A stretch of 64,000 nucleotides of DNA. Source: Aliikangiella sp965214955. Its GTDB lineage: Bacteria; Pseudomonadota; Gammaproteobacteria; Enterobacterales; Kangiellaceae. How positions within the stretch are numbered: the first letter of the stretch is position 1; each line of letters starts with the position of its first letter. Shown one piece after another: positions 25,441 through 33,062 of the stretch. Made by a program: the position numbers and the translations under genes. The stretch is taken from contig CBDCCU010000009.1 in the NCBI GenBank assembly GCA_965214955.1, positions 1,054,001-1,118,000 of the forward strand, written 5' to 3'. The notes under the pieces are model-generated. The model was not told where the DNA came from, searched no databases, and worked only from the letters and a program-made list of their open reading frames with translations.

Positions 25441-26979
25441 ATGATTGAAAAGTTACCCCTATTAAGTTTGCTTATTTGGCTTCCTGTGATCGGTGCCGTG
25501 CTGGTGATGTTTGGGCCAGGACAAAAAAATAAAGCTTTTTCTCAGTGGTTATCGCTTAGTGTAGCGGGTTTAACCTTTGCCTTAAGTTTATGGGCAATAT
25601 CGGCTTTTGATTCTAGCCGTTATTTATTGCAGTTTGTTGAAGATCAGCCGTGGATAGAAACCCTAGGAATTCGATATTCATTAGGGGTTGATGGTTTTTC
25701 TTTGCCATTGATTGCGCTGACCTCATTAATGACAATGATAGTGATTATTTCTAGCTGGAATAATATCCAACTACGCGTATCACACTATCTTGCTGGTTTT
25801 TTAATGATGTGCGGTTTAATGAATGGTGTGTTTGCCGCAACCGATGCTATTTTGTTTTATGTGTTTTGGGAAGCCATGTTGGTGCCAATGTTCTTAATTA
25901 TTGGTATTTGGGGCGGACCTAACCGAATTTACGCCACGTTAAAATTCTTTATTTATACCTTCTTTGGCTCAGTCTTCTTATTAATTGCCTTAATCTATTT
26001 AGGCAAAAAAGCGGGCAGTTTTGATATTTTTGCCATGCATCAAATGGTAATGCCCGACTTAGAAACGCAAAAATTAATCTTCTTTGCTTTCTTAATTGCC
26101 TTTGCCGTTAAAGTGCCTATGTGGCCGGTTCATACTTGGTTACCCGATGCGCACGTTCAAGCGCCAACTGGTGGTTCGGTAATTTTAGCCGCTATTATGC
26201 TCAAAATGGGAACCTATGGTTTTGTTCGCTTTATGATGCCAATTGTGCCTGATGCTTCAATTGATATGGCGAATGTGATGATTATTTTATCATTGATTGC
26301 GGTTGCCTATATTGGGCTTGTTGCATTAGCGCAAACCGATATGAAAAAGCTGATTGCTTATTCATCTATTGCCCATATGGGATTTGTAACCTTAGGTTTA
26401 TTTATTAGCTTTAGCTTGGTTGCGGCTAGTCATACCGATGCAGCCATTATGGGAATTCAAGGTGCAATGGTGCAAATGATTTCTCACGGCTTTATATCTG
26501 GTGCATTATTTTTATGTATCGGTGTACTTTACGACCGTATGCACTCTCGCAACATTGCCGATTATGGCGGAGTGGTTAATACCATGCCTCGTTTTGCCAT
26601 GTTTTTTATGCTGTTTGCCATGGCCAATTCTGGTCTGCCAGGCACCTCAGGGTTTGTTGGTGAATTTATGGTAATAATTGCCAGCTTTAAAGTGAGCTTT
26701 TGGATTGCTTTAGTTGCGGGCACTACCTTAATTTTAGCAGCAGCATACACTTTGTGGATGTATAAACGAGTGATGTATGGTGATGTGGCTAACGATAATG
26801 TTGCAGCATTAACCGACTTAAAACCACGAGAAATTATTGTGTTTATTATTCTTGCCGCAATGGTGCTTATTTTTGGTTTATATCCTGCGCCAATGCTCGA
26901 CATTATGCAGCCCAGCGTTGAACATCTAATTGATTGCAATCTGGTTTCTAAACTTTCGCCAGAAGGAATGTGTTCCTAA
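25441..26979 (+). CDS. nuoM: NADH-quinone oxidoreductase subunit M
   Basis: ND4-like antiporter subunit, 512 residues with about 14 helices. Key segments are VFWEAMLVPMFLIIGIWGG (conserved Glu), KVPMWPVHTWLPDAHVQAPT (conserved Lys) and SSIAHMGFVTLG. Its TAA overlaps the nuoN start by one base. Intact. Confidence 0.97.
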   Translation: MIEKLPLLSLLIWLPVIGAVLVMFGPGQKNKAFSQWLSLSVAGLTFALSLWAISAFDSSRYLLQFVEDQPWIETLGIRYSLGVDGFSLPLIALTSLMTMIVIISSWNNIQLRVSHYLAGFLMMCGLMNGVFAATDAILFYVFWEAMLVPMFLIIGIWGGPNRIYATLKFFIYTFFGSVFLLIALIYLGKKAGSFDIFAMHQMVMPDLETQKLIFFAFLIAFAVKVPMWPVHTWLPDAHVQAPTGGSVILAAIMLKMGTYGFVRFMMPIVPDASIDMANVMIILSLIAVAYIGLVALAQTDMKKLIAYSSIAHMGFVTLGLFISFSLVAASHTDAAIMGIQGAMVQMISHGFISGALFLCIGVLYDRMHSRNIADYGGVVNTMPRFAMFFMLFAMANSGLPGTSGFVGEFMVIIASFKVSFWIALVAGTTLILAAAYTLWMYKRVMYGDVANDNVAALTDLKPREIIVFIILAAMVLIFGLYPAPMLDIMQPSVEHLIDCNLVSKLSPEGMCS

Positions 26980-28418
26980 TGAATGAATCTATGAACTTTT
27001 CATTAATTACTTCTGAGATCTTCTTGCTGATCGCAATTTGTGTGATCATGATTGTTGATTTATTTCAGCGTGATAAAGAGCGCATTCTCACTTTTTCATT
27101 AACCCAAATAACCTTAGCGGCATTGTTTGTAATTGGGTTTAACGAGATTGGGCAAGCCAAGGCGCAAGGTTTTGACGGACATTGGGTGGTTGATGAGCTT
27201 GCTCGCATTTTAAAGCTATCAATTTACGCCATATCAATTGTTGCATTGTTTTACGCACGTCCGTTTATTAGCCATAGAAATTTAATGCGCGGCGAATATT
27301 ATTTACTTTCGCTGTTTTCTATATTGGGCATGATGATCATGGTTTCTGCCAATAGTTTCTTAACCGTGTATTTAGGTTTAGAGCTTTTGTCATTATCGCT
27401 TTATGCCTTAATTGCTTTGCAAAGAGATTCCAAAGTGGCGTCAGAATCGGCGGTTAAATATTTTGTTATGGGCGGTTTGGCATCGGGCTTTTTACTCTAT
27501 GGTATTTCGCTGATGTATGGCGCTACCGGCAGTTTAATTATTACCGAGGTGGCAGCTAAATTTGCAAGCACAGAATTTGGTTTAATAGGCAAGTTTGGTT
27601 TGGTGTTTATTGTTATTGGTCTAGCTTTTAAATTTGGCGCTGTGCCGTTTCATATGTGGTTGCCCGATATTTATCATGGATCGCCAAGTTCAATTACGGC
27701 GTTTATTGCTAGCGTGCCTAAAGTAGCGGCTTTTGGTATGACGGCACGGCTATTAATGGATGCCTTTGGCGCAGCGGTTGCCGATTGGTCAAGCATGATC
27801 TTAATTGTTGCTTTGGTTTCTGTGGTGGCGGGTAATGTTATTGCGGTTTCGCAATCTAACTTTAAGCGGCTACTGGCTTATTCTGCGATTGCTCATATTG
27901 GTTATTTTTTACTGGGCTTGGTTACAGGAACCGAAGAAGGTTTCTCTGCCGCCATGTTCTATATAATCGTTTATGCACTAATGACATTAGCGGGCTTTGG
28001 TATTGTTATCTTTATGAGTACCAGTGAAAAAGAATATCAAAACATTACCGACTTACAAGGCATGGGACGTTATCATCCTTGGTATGCTTTTCTGTTTTCG
28101 ATTGTGTTAATTTCAATGGCAGGTATTCCACCCTTTATTGGTTTTTGGCCAAAGCTTGAAATTTTTAGAGTGTTAGTTGTTAATGGTTTTGTGTTTGAAG
28201 CCTTAGTAGCCATTGCCTTTTCTGTGGTTGGTCTTTTTTACTACCTTAAAGTGGTTAAAGAAATGTTTTTTGCAGAATCGACCACTGCGCCAGAAATTAC
28301 CGAAAGCCGCTCTATGAAAATTGCCATTAGTGTCAATTGCCTAATGTTATTGTTATTAGGTTTAATGCCTGATAGTCTTTATCAGTATTGTTTGGCAGCG
28401 TTTGGAGTTAGCGTATAA
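26979..28418 (+). CDS. nuoN: NADH-quinone oxidoreductase subunit N
   Basis: ND2-like antiporter subunit, 479 residues. Landmarks are YLGLELLSLSLYALIAL, FKFGAVPFHMWLPDIYHGSP and YSAIAHIGYFLLGLVTG. I prefer the ATG at 26979, which overlaps the nuoM stop and has AGAAGGAA about ten bases upstream; an in-frame GTG at 26970 is too close to that site. Last gene of the nuo operon; the next gene follows after 22 bases and may be cotranscribed. Confidence 0.96.
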   Translation: MNESMNFSLITSEIFLLIAICVIMIVDLFQRDKERILTFSLTQITLAALFVIGFNEIGQAKAQGFDGHWVVDELARILKLSIYAISIVALFYARPFISHRNLMRGEYYLLSLFSILGMMIMVSANSFLTVYLGLELLSLSLYALIALQRDSKVASESAVKYFVMGGLASGFLLYGISLMYGATGSLIITEVAAKFASTEFGLIGKFGLVFIVIGLAFKFGAVPFHMWLPDIYHGSPSSITAFIASVPKVAAFGMTARLLMDAFGAAVADWSSMILIVALVSVVAGNVIAVSQSNFKRLLAYSAIAHIGYFLLGLVTGTEEGFSAAMFYIIVYALMTLAGFGIVIFMSTSEKEYQNITDLQGMGRYHPWYAFLFSIVLISMAGIPPFIGFWPKLEIFRVLVVNGFVFEALVAIAFSVVGLFYYLKVVKEMFFAESTTAPEITESRSMKIAISVNCLMLLLLGLMPDSLYQYCLAAFGVSV

Positions 28419-28440
28419 GTTAACTCATTAAGGAAAATTT

Positions 28441-29520
28441 ATGGAATGGCTTAAGGCGACAATTCAGACTTATCTACCTTTAATTTCTGATAATCGACTA
28501 ATTCAAGCCTCTTTAATATTTTTGCTTGCCGCAATTATATCCACTACTGCTCGATTTGTGCTTAATCGCTTACACCAACATGGTGCTGGGCGAACCTCTA
28601 GTCCAATTGATGATCAACTTTTTGTTCTACTTAAAAAACCCGTTACCTTAAGTATTTTATTAATCGGTATTCACCTAGCGGTTACTCATGCCCAAATTGC
28701 AGGTAACTTTGCCAATGTACTTGAATCAATACTAGTGACTATTGCCATCTTTTATTGGGTGCGCTTTATTGTTGGTTTTGCTCGTTTTGTTTTAAAGCAC
28801 TTAAGTAGTGATAACGCTAAAGTTAAAGTAGTGCAAAGGCACACTCTGCCGTTATTCGATAACTTGGCGATCATAATATTTTATGGCGCAGGCATTTACT
28901 TTATTTTTGTCGCTTGGGAAATTGATGTTTCTGCTTGGGTGGCATCGGCAGGTATTTTAGGTTTAGCGTTAAGCTTTGCTGCTAAAGATACATTGGCTAA
29001 TTTGTTTGCCGGTGTTTTTATTTTGGCCGATACACCTTATAAATTAGGCGATTATATTGTATTAGATAGTGGCGAGCGCGGTGTAGTTACCCACATAGGG
29101 ATCAGAAGCACACGAATACTCACTCGCTCCGATGTAGAAATAACCATTCCTAATGCCATTATGGGCAACTCAAAAGTCATTAACGAAACCGCAGGGCCGC
29201 ATAGTAAATATCGCTTACGCATTCCAATTGGTGTGGCTTATGGCAGTGTTATTCCAGAAGTTAGAGCCGCATTAATTGCCGCAGCTGAAAAAACCGCAGA
29301 AGTTGAAAAATCACCAGCCCCAAGAGTGAGGTTTAGAACCTTTGGTGATTCCGCCTTAAACTTTGAATTATTGTGCTGGGTTGGCGAACCTGTTTTAAGA
29401 GGCAAAGTATCTGATCTGCTTAATGAAAATGTTTATAACGAACTTAATGAAAAAGGCATTCAAATTCCTTTTCCGCAAAGAGATGTGCATTTGATTCGGG
29501 GTGGTGGAGAGAGTAATTAA
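28441..29520 (+). CDS. mscS: MscS family mechanosensitive ion channel
   Basis: Inner-membrane osmotic release channel of 359 residues. Several N-terminal helices are followed by the pore helix and beta domain region ILGLALSFAAKDTLANLFAG, GVFILADTPYKLGDYI and GVVTHIGIRSTRI. It is longer than E. coli MscS at the N-terminus and closer to the YbdG/YnaI size class. Only 22 bases separate it from nuoN, so it may be read through from the nuo operon. The paralogue assignment is uncertain. Confidence 0.88.
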   Translation: MEWLKATIQTYLPLISDNRLIQASLIFLLAAIISTTARFVLNRLHQHGAGRTSSPIDDQLFVLLKKPVTLSILLIGIHLAVTHAQIAGNFANVLESILVTIAIFYWVRFIVGFARFVLKHLSSDNAKVKVVQRHTLPLFDNLAIIIFYGAGIYFIFVAWEIDVSAWVASAGILGLALSFAAKDTLANLFAGVFILADTPYKLGDYIVLDSGERGVVTHIGIRSTRILTRSDVEITIPNAIMGNSKVINETAGPHSKYRLRIPIGVAYGSVIPEVRAALIAAAEKTAEVEKSPAPRVRFRTFGDSALNFELLCWVGEPVLRGKVSDLLNENVYNELNEKGIQIPFPQRDVHLIRGGGESN

Positions 29521-29587
29521 GTGGAATATATTAAACCTAAAAAACTCTTACTAAGATTCACTGCTTAGAAGCAATTGTTAACTGTTT

Positions 29588-30004
29588 ATGATGCTTTGGA
29601 AGAAAATTACAATTTCGCTGGGTGTTCTGGTAGTTGGAGCTCCTCTAGTGATCACCTGTTTATTTGTTTATACAATCAACGACATGTGTGGGAACGAAGT
29701 GTATTCACAGATTTTATCCCCAGGTGGGGAGTACTAGGCGCTGGTGTTTCAAAGAGACTGCGGAGCAACGACAGGATTCAGTACTCAAGTTTCGATTATC
29801 AATTCTGGCGACAATCTGAAGAACGAAAGTGGCAATATTTATATTATTGATGGTCATCCAAAAACTGTATCGCCTAGTCTTAAATGGCTTTCTAATACTG
29901 AACTAAAAATAGAAAGAAAACTCGATGGCACTGAAAACAAAGCTGAATCAAAATGGGGCTTTCACAACAAAATTAGAATCTTTTATGGTGTAGGCAATAG
30001 TTAA
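29588..30004 (+). pseudogene. Membrane-anchored hypothetical protein broken by one TAG codon
   Basis: One frame runs 139 codons from ATG 29588 to TAA 30004 with a single internal stop, TAG at 29735-29737 after codon 49. Before it, the protein has an N-terminal membrane segment (ISLGVLVVGAPLVITCLFVY); after it comes CGATTGFSTQVSIINSGDN and a well-formed remainder. The reading continues in the same frame on both sides, so this is a nonsense change (AAG to TAG is the simplest explanation), not a frameshift. Family not recognised beyond a vague resemblance to small secreted or lipoprotein-like hypotheticals. Confidence 0.7.
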
Positions 30005-30036
30005 TAAGTTTTTTAAAAGTGTTAAGTGAGCAAATC

Positions 30037-30369
30037 ATGGAAAGTGTGCCATTGAATTTAAGTCTTATCCTCAATCTTATAATTCAACTCCTTTTAATTT
30101 ACGTTTTTCGTTTACGAGTTGTGCGTAAAAATCAGAATGAAGATATTGCTAAAAGACAGTTTACCGTTATTTCAATATTGCTTACCTTGGTTGTGTCTGT
30201 ATTTGGGTATTATGCGCTTTCTATAGTATTTGAACTATTTGGTGTTGAAATATTTCATGGTCATGCTGGTGTTGCATTTGTCCTTCCGTTCGTTGTCAAC
30301 ACAATTGTAGGCTTCTTAAGTGTCATTTTTGGGCGTTCCGTGATAGGTTGGAGAGCGATGCAATGGTAA
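30037..30369 (+). CDS. Small membrane protein of unknown function
   Basis: 110 residues with three probable transmembrane helices (about 5-22, 43-65 and 76-100). I chose the ATG at 30037; an in-frame GTG at 30019 would add six residues. No family recognised. It lies between the broken gene at 29.6-30.0 kb and a REP-like palindrome. Confidence 0.55.
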   Translation: MESVPLNLSLILNLIIQLLLIYVFRLRVVRKNQNEDIAKRQFTVISILLTLVVSVFGYYALSIVFELFGVEIFHGHAGVAFVLPFVVNTIVGFLSVIFGRSVIGWRAMQW

Positions 30370-30390
30370 GAGCTCATAATCATTTTTCTC

Positions 30391-30416
30391 GTTCCCACGC
30401 TCCCGCGTGGGAATGC
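30391..30416. repeat. REP-like palindrome, copy 1
   Basis: GTTCCCACGC then TCCC then GCGTGGGAATGC forms a nine-base-pair stem. A copy differing in the loop is at 31405-31430. This type of GTTCCCACGC palindrome is dispersed in many proteobacterial genomes. Confidence 0.75.
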
Positions 30417-30551
30417 ATATCAAGCTCAGCAAAACAAAAGCTATTCGCTGATTCGCTTGCATTTTTCTATTAAGCTCCGCGCTATATTTATTGAATGACC
30501 ACTTAACTGGTGCTATAAATAGGTCTTTAGAACTTGTCGTAGGTATTTTGC

Positions 30552-30818
30552 ATGCAAACCAAATTTTCTGAAGATGTCGTTCCACTCTCTGATCTTAAAG
30601 TTAATCCTGGAAAGGTGGTGAAGCAATCTAATGAAACCCATAGGCCTATATTGCTGACAAACCGTGGGCGAGGTGTCGCTGTAGTTCAAAGTTTAGATAA
30701 GTATGAGAAAACAATAGAAGAACTAGCATTTGTTAAAGCAGTTGCACAAGGGCTTATGGAGGCTAAAGAAGGTAATAGTATTGACCTTAGTGAAGCTAAG
30801 AAAAAACTTGGTTTTTAA
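30552..30818 (+). CDS. Type II antitoxin, Phd/YefM family
   Basis: 88 residues with the Phd/YefM pattern (DVVPLSDLKVNPGKVVKQSN, then RPILLTNRGRGVAVVQSLDKYE) followed by an acidic C-terminal helix that would bind the toxin. The toxin gene starts three bases after its stop. Different subfamily from yefM at 12.4 kb. Likely autoregulated, by analogy. Confidence 0.88.
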   Translation: MQTKFSEDVVPLSDLKVNPGKVVKQSNETHRPILLTNRGRGVAVVQSLDKYEKTIEELAFVKAVAQGLMEAKEGNSIDLSEAKKKLGF

Positions 30819-30821
30819 TCG

Positions 30822-31109
30822 GTGAAAATATTAGTATCAAATTCGGCTTTTTCTGATTTAGAAGAGATAAAGGAATATTACACAGAGCAAGGTGTTCCAG
30901 ATATTGGCATAAACTTTATTTCAGAAATTTTTAAACATATCGAAACTTTAGGTGACCATCCTAAAATAGGAAGAATAGTTCCTGAGTTTGATGATGAATT
31001 TATTAGAGAAATTATTCACCCTCCATTTCGAGTTGTATATTTATTGGAAACAAAAAATATACACATAATTCGAGTATGGCGCAGTGAGCGAATACTTAAG
31101 TTATCTTAA
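30822..31109 (+). CDS. Type II toxin, RelE/ParE superfamily
   Basis: 95 residues with the ParE/RelE pattern: DLEEIKEYYTEQG, a central HPKIGRIVPEFDDEFIREII and the end FRVVYLLETKNIHIIRVWR. It begins with GTG three bases after the antitoxin stop. The cellular target (gyrase or ribosome) cannot be assigned from sequence. Two decayed copies of its 5' part lie downstream at 31306-31400 and 31632-31768. Confidence 0.87.
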   Translation: MKILVSNSAFSDLEEIKEYYTEQGVPDIGINFISEIFKHIETLGDHPKIGRIVPEFDDEFIREIIHPPFRVVYLLETKNIHIIRVWRSERILKLS

Positions 31110-31136
31110 GTTTTGATAGCCTCCGCTCCGTAAATA

Positions 31137-31270
31137 CCCTTCGACAAGCTCAGGGTGAGCGGTGAGTTGGCACAATTATCTTGAGTTAATAAAAATCAAA
31201 CCTAAATCCAGCTTTTCTTGATGGATAAAATCCAAACATAAACTCCGTTCCCCCTGAGCTTGTCGAAGGG
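31137..31270. mobile_element. 134-base MITE-like element, copy 1
   Basis: Perfect 19-base terminal inverted repeats, CCCTTCGACAAGCTCAGGG at 31137-31155 and its complement at 31252-31270. The interior is AT-rich and non-coding. A second copy of the same length is at 31463-31596. The CTTCGACAAGCTCAGG palindrome is a common dispersed repeat of proteobacteria. Confidence 0.75.
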
Positions 31271-31305
31271 TCAACTCAGCAAAACAAGAACTCAGTTTTT
31301 AATCG

Positions 31306-31400
31306 GTGAAAATATGAGTATCAAATTCGGCTTTTTCTGATTTAGAAGAGATAAAAAATATTACATACAGCAAAGTGTTACAGAGATTGGTATCAATTTT
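31306..31400 (+). pseudogene. Fragment of the RelE/ParE toxin gene, copy 1
   Basis: Matches the first 95 or so bases of the toxin gene at 30822 (GTGAAAATAT then ATCAAATTCGGCTTTTTCTG) with frame-breaking changes, and is cut off by the REP-like palindrome at 31405. Even the 3' end of the antitoxin (GTTTTTAATCG) is included. Confidence 0.7.
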
Positions 31401-31404
31401 CCTC

Positions 31405-31430
31405 GTTCCCACGCTCCTGCGTGGGAATGC
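31405..31430. repeat. REP-like palindrome, copy 2
   Basis: GTTCCCACGC, loop TCCT, GCGTGGGAATGC. One base differs from the copy at 30391-30416. It marks the break point of the first toxin fragment. Confidence 0.75.
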
Positions 31431-31462
31431 AGAGGCAGTTTCTGAGACAGTCACTGTAAATA

Positions 31463-31596
31463 CCCTTCGACAAGCTCAGGGTGATCGATAGGCTGGCACA
31501 ATTATCTAGAGCTAATGTGAGATGGTAAAAAATCAAACTTTTCTTGATGAATAAAACCCAAATATAAATTCCGTTCCCCCTGAGCTTGTCGAAGGG
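31463..31596. mobile_element. 134-base MITE-like element, copy 2
   Basis: Same 19-base inverted ends as copy 1 (31463-31481 and 31578-31596) and the same total length, with small interior differences. Both copies are followed by TCAACTCAGCAAAACA and a toxin fragment, so a larger unit of MITE plus gene fragment has been duplicated. Confidence 0.75.
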
Positions 31597-31631
31597 TCAA
31601 CTCAGCAAAACAAAAACTCAGTTTTTAATCG

Positions 31632-31768
31632 GCGAGAATGCTAGTGTCAAACTCTGCCTTTTATGTTTTAGAAGAGGTAAAGGAATATTACACACAGCAA
31701 GGTTTTTCAGAGATTGGCATAAATTTTATTTCAGAAATTGACACCCCATTTCAACAACGAAAAGCTAG
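31632..31768 (+). pseudogene. Fragment of the RelE/ParE toxin gene, copy 2, with internal deletion
   Basis: Resembles the toxin gene start (AAGAGGTAAAGGAATATTAC) and then jumps from AGAAATT, the place of residue 36, to ACACCCCATTTC, which corresponds to the later HPPF region. Both break points share GAAATT, so a deletion between short direct repeats is likely. The original GTG start is changed. Not functional. Confidence 0.65.
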
Positions 31769-31838
31769 AATGCTAGGGTAAAATATGCTCTTGTTTTTCT
31801 TTAAGGTTATTTGATTAAAAAACTAATTAATAATTGCT

Positions 31839-32441
31839 TTAGTTTGATGAATTTAATGTCAAATACATAATACGATTATTAATGTCATTAGTTTTCTGAA
31901 AATGGATTGTGCTATTTTCAGACCATTTAGAAGAATATACAGTTTCAGTTAACATCATTAAATCTAATTTACCTTTAGATGTATCATAATTTGAGACTTT
32001 TAATTTACAAATACTTGTTTTGCACTCAACAGATTCTAATAGAATGCCACTAGCTATAGCATGTTGTTCGTTGAAAGTATTTAATATGCTGGTTTCTTGA
32101 TTATAACTCCAACCAGAGTCAACCTCTTGATTTTGAAACTGATCTTCATAGTTTATGTTTTTTGCCAAATTATTATTTTTAGTAGAGGATTTTTGCTCTG
32201 TTGAACCACTACTTTTTTGTGCTAGTTGATTTTTTTCTTTATCAGTATGTTCATTCACAATAGGTTTGATATTTGCCTTTATTTTAGATTCTTCGATAGT
32301 TGTTTTTGGCTTATCATTTTTGGCCTTAATAGGGTTTTTATTATTTATTATCACTTCATGTTCATTGTTGGAGTAAGCTCCTAAAAAATATCCAGACGTT
32401 AGTAGCAATATGCATAAAATTATAGTTGTTTTATATTTCAT
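31839..32441 (-). CDS. Signal-anchored protein of unknown function
   Basis: 200 residues. The N-terminus has one hydrophobic segment (IILCILLLTSGYFLGAY), which could be a signal anchor. A long Lys/Asn/Glu-rich linker (about 30-105) follows, then a compact C-terminal domain with two close cysteines (VECKTSICKLKV) that would suit a periplasmic disulfide. No family recognised with confidence. Base composition is very AT-rich compared with the housekeeping genes. Confidence 0.65.
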   Translation of the reverse strand: MKYKTTIILCILLLTSGYFLGAYSNNEHEVIINNKNPIKAKNDKPKTTIEESKIKANIKPIVNEHTDKEKNQLAQKSSGSTEQKSSTKNNNLAKNINYEDQFQNQEVDSGWSYNQETSILNTFNEQHAIASGILLESVECKTSICKLKVSNYDTSKGKLDLMMLTETVYSSKWSENSTIHFQKTNDINNRIMYLTLNSSN

Positions 32442-32492
32442 AATTGTCCCAGTTATTAAAAAATAGGGCTATCGAGATGATCTTATTGAACA

Positions 32493-32747
32493 TTATACCC
32501 GTTCTACTTCAAGATGCTTGTTTCAGTGCTCAGCCAAAAAGCTTGAACAAGGCGCAGCTTGCAGGAAATGGCAAGCCCTTTTCAAAAGCTATAACACAGT
32601 GCAAGCACCCGAAGGGCAAGGCAGTAAGCCAACCTCTCCTTCGTTATCAATGCTTGAATTAAAATGACTAATCCTGCGCATTAATGCCTCAAATAGGCTG
32701 ACTTACTGACTTGCTGAAACATGCATCTTGAAGTAGAACGGGTATAA
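32493..32747. mobile_element. 255-base MITE-like element with 25-base perfect inverted ends
   Basis: The left end TTATACCCGTTCTACTTCAA (plus GATGC) at 32493-32517 is exactly complementary to 32723-32747. The next bases also pair (CTTGTTTCAG with CTGAAACATG). No transposase gene inside. A truncated copy of the left end forms the last codons of lnt at 8183-8240, which shows the element has been mobile in this genome. Confidence 0.8.
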
Positions 32748-32925
32748 ATGCTAATTGAATAAGAAGAATCAAACAATAAATACAGCAAACGATTTTAATA
32801 TTATATTTTTTTGAGATAGAAAATAGGGATTAGGCTTATTTTTGTGAGCTACGTAGGAGCGAGTATAGGATAAAATTAATTGATGATAAATATTATTATA
32901 TTCCTCTATCATTATTATTAAAAAA

Positions 32926-32971
32926 TGTCGCATAAACTCAACATTTGTCCGATAAAGCTTGTTATGCGACA
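32926..32971. repeat. Inverted repeat with an internal related copy
   Basis: TGTCGCATAA (32926-32935) and TTATGCGACA (32962-32971) are perfect ten-base inverted repeats 26 bases apart; between them TGTCCGATAA repeats the motif directly with two changes. It lies in the otherwise empty stretch 32748-33020, downstream of norB. Could be a recombinase or regulator site, or the end of a lost element. Confidence 0.5.
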
Positions 32972-33020
32972 AAATCAATCTGAAAAAGCCTAAATAATCA
33001 ATTACGACAAAGACAAAAAA

Positions 33021-33043
33021 GCCGAGAAGATCTCGGCTTTTTT
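33021..33043 (-). terminator. Rho-independent terminator after norB (bidirectional)
   Basis: GCCGAGA, loop AGA, TCTCGGC, with an A run before and a T run after, so it can act on both strands. It lies 20 bases past the norB stop. Confidence 0.9.
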
Positions 33044-33062
33044 ATTGGCTTAATAGAATTAA

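Noticed and set aside
29588..30004. Selenocysteine or pyrrolysine readthrough at the internal TAG
   Set aside because: TAG is not a Sec codon, and nothing in the window suggests pyrrolysine genes; a nonsense mutation is simpler.
32444..32662. Open frame inside the palindromic element at 32.5 kb
   Set aside because: It covers the inverted-repeat element, has no ribosome site and its protein looks like translated repeat.
32926..32971. Third attC site near norB (contains ACTCAAC and GTTATGC)
   Set aside because: The two cores are only about 33 bases apart, far shorter than any attC, and the stem does not involve them properly.
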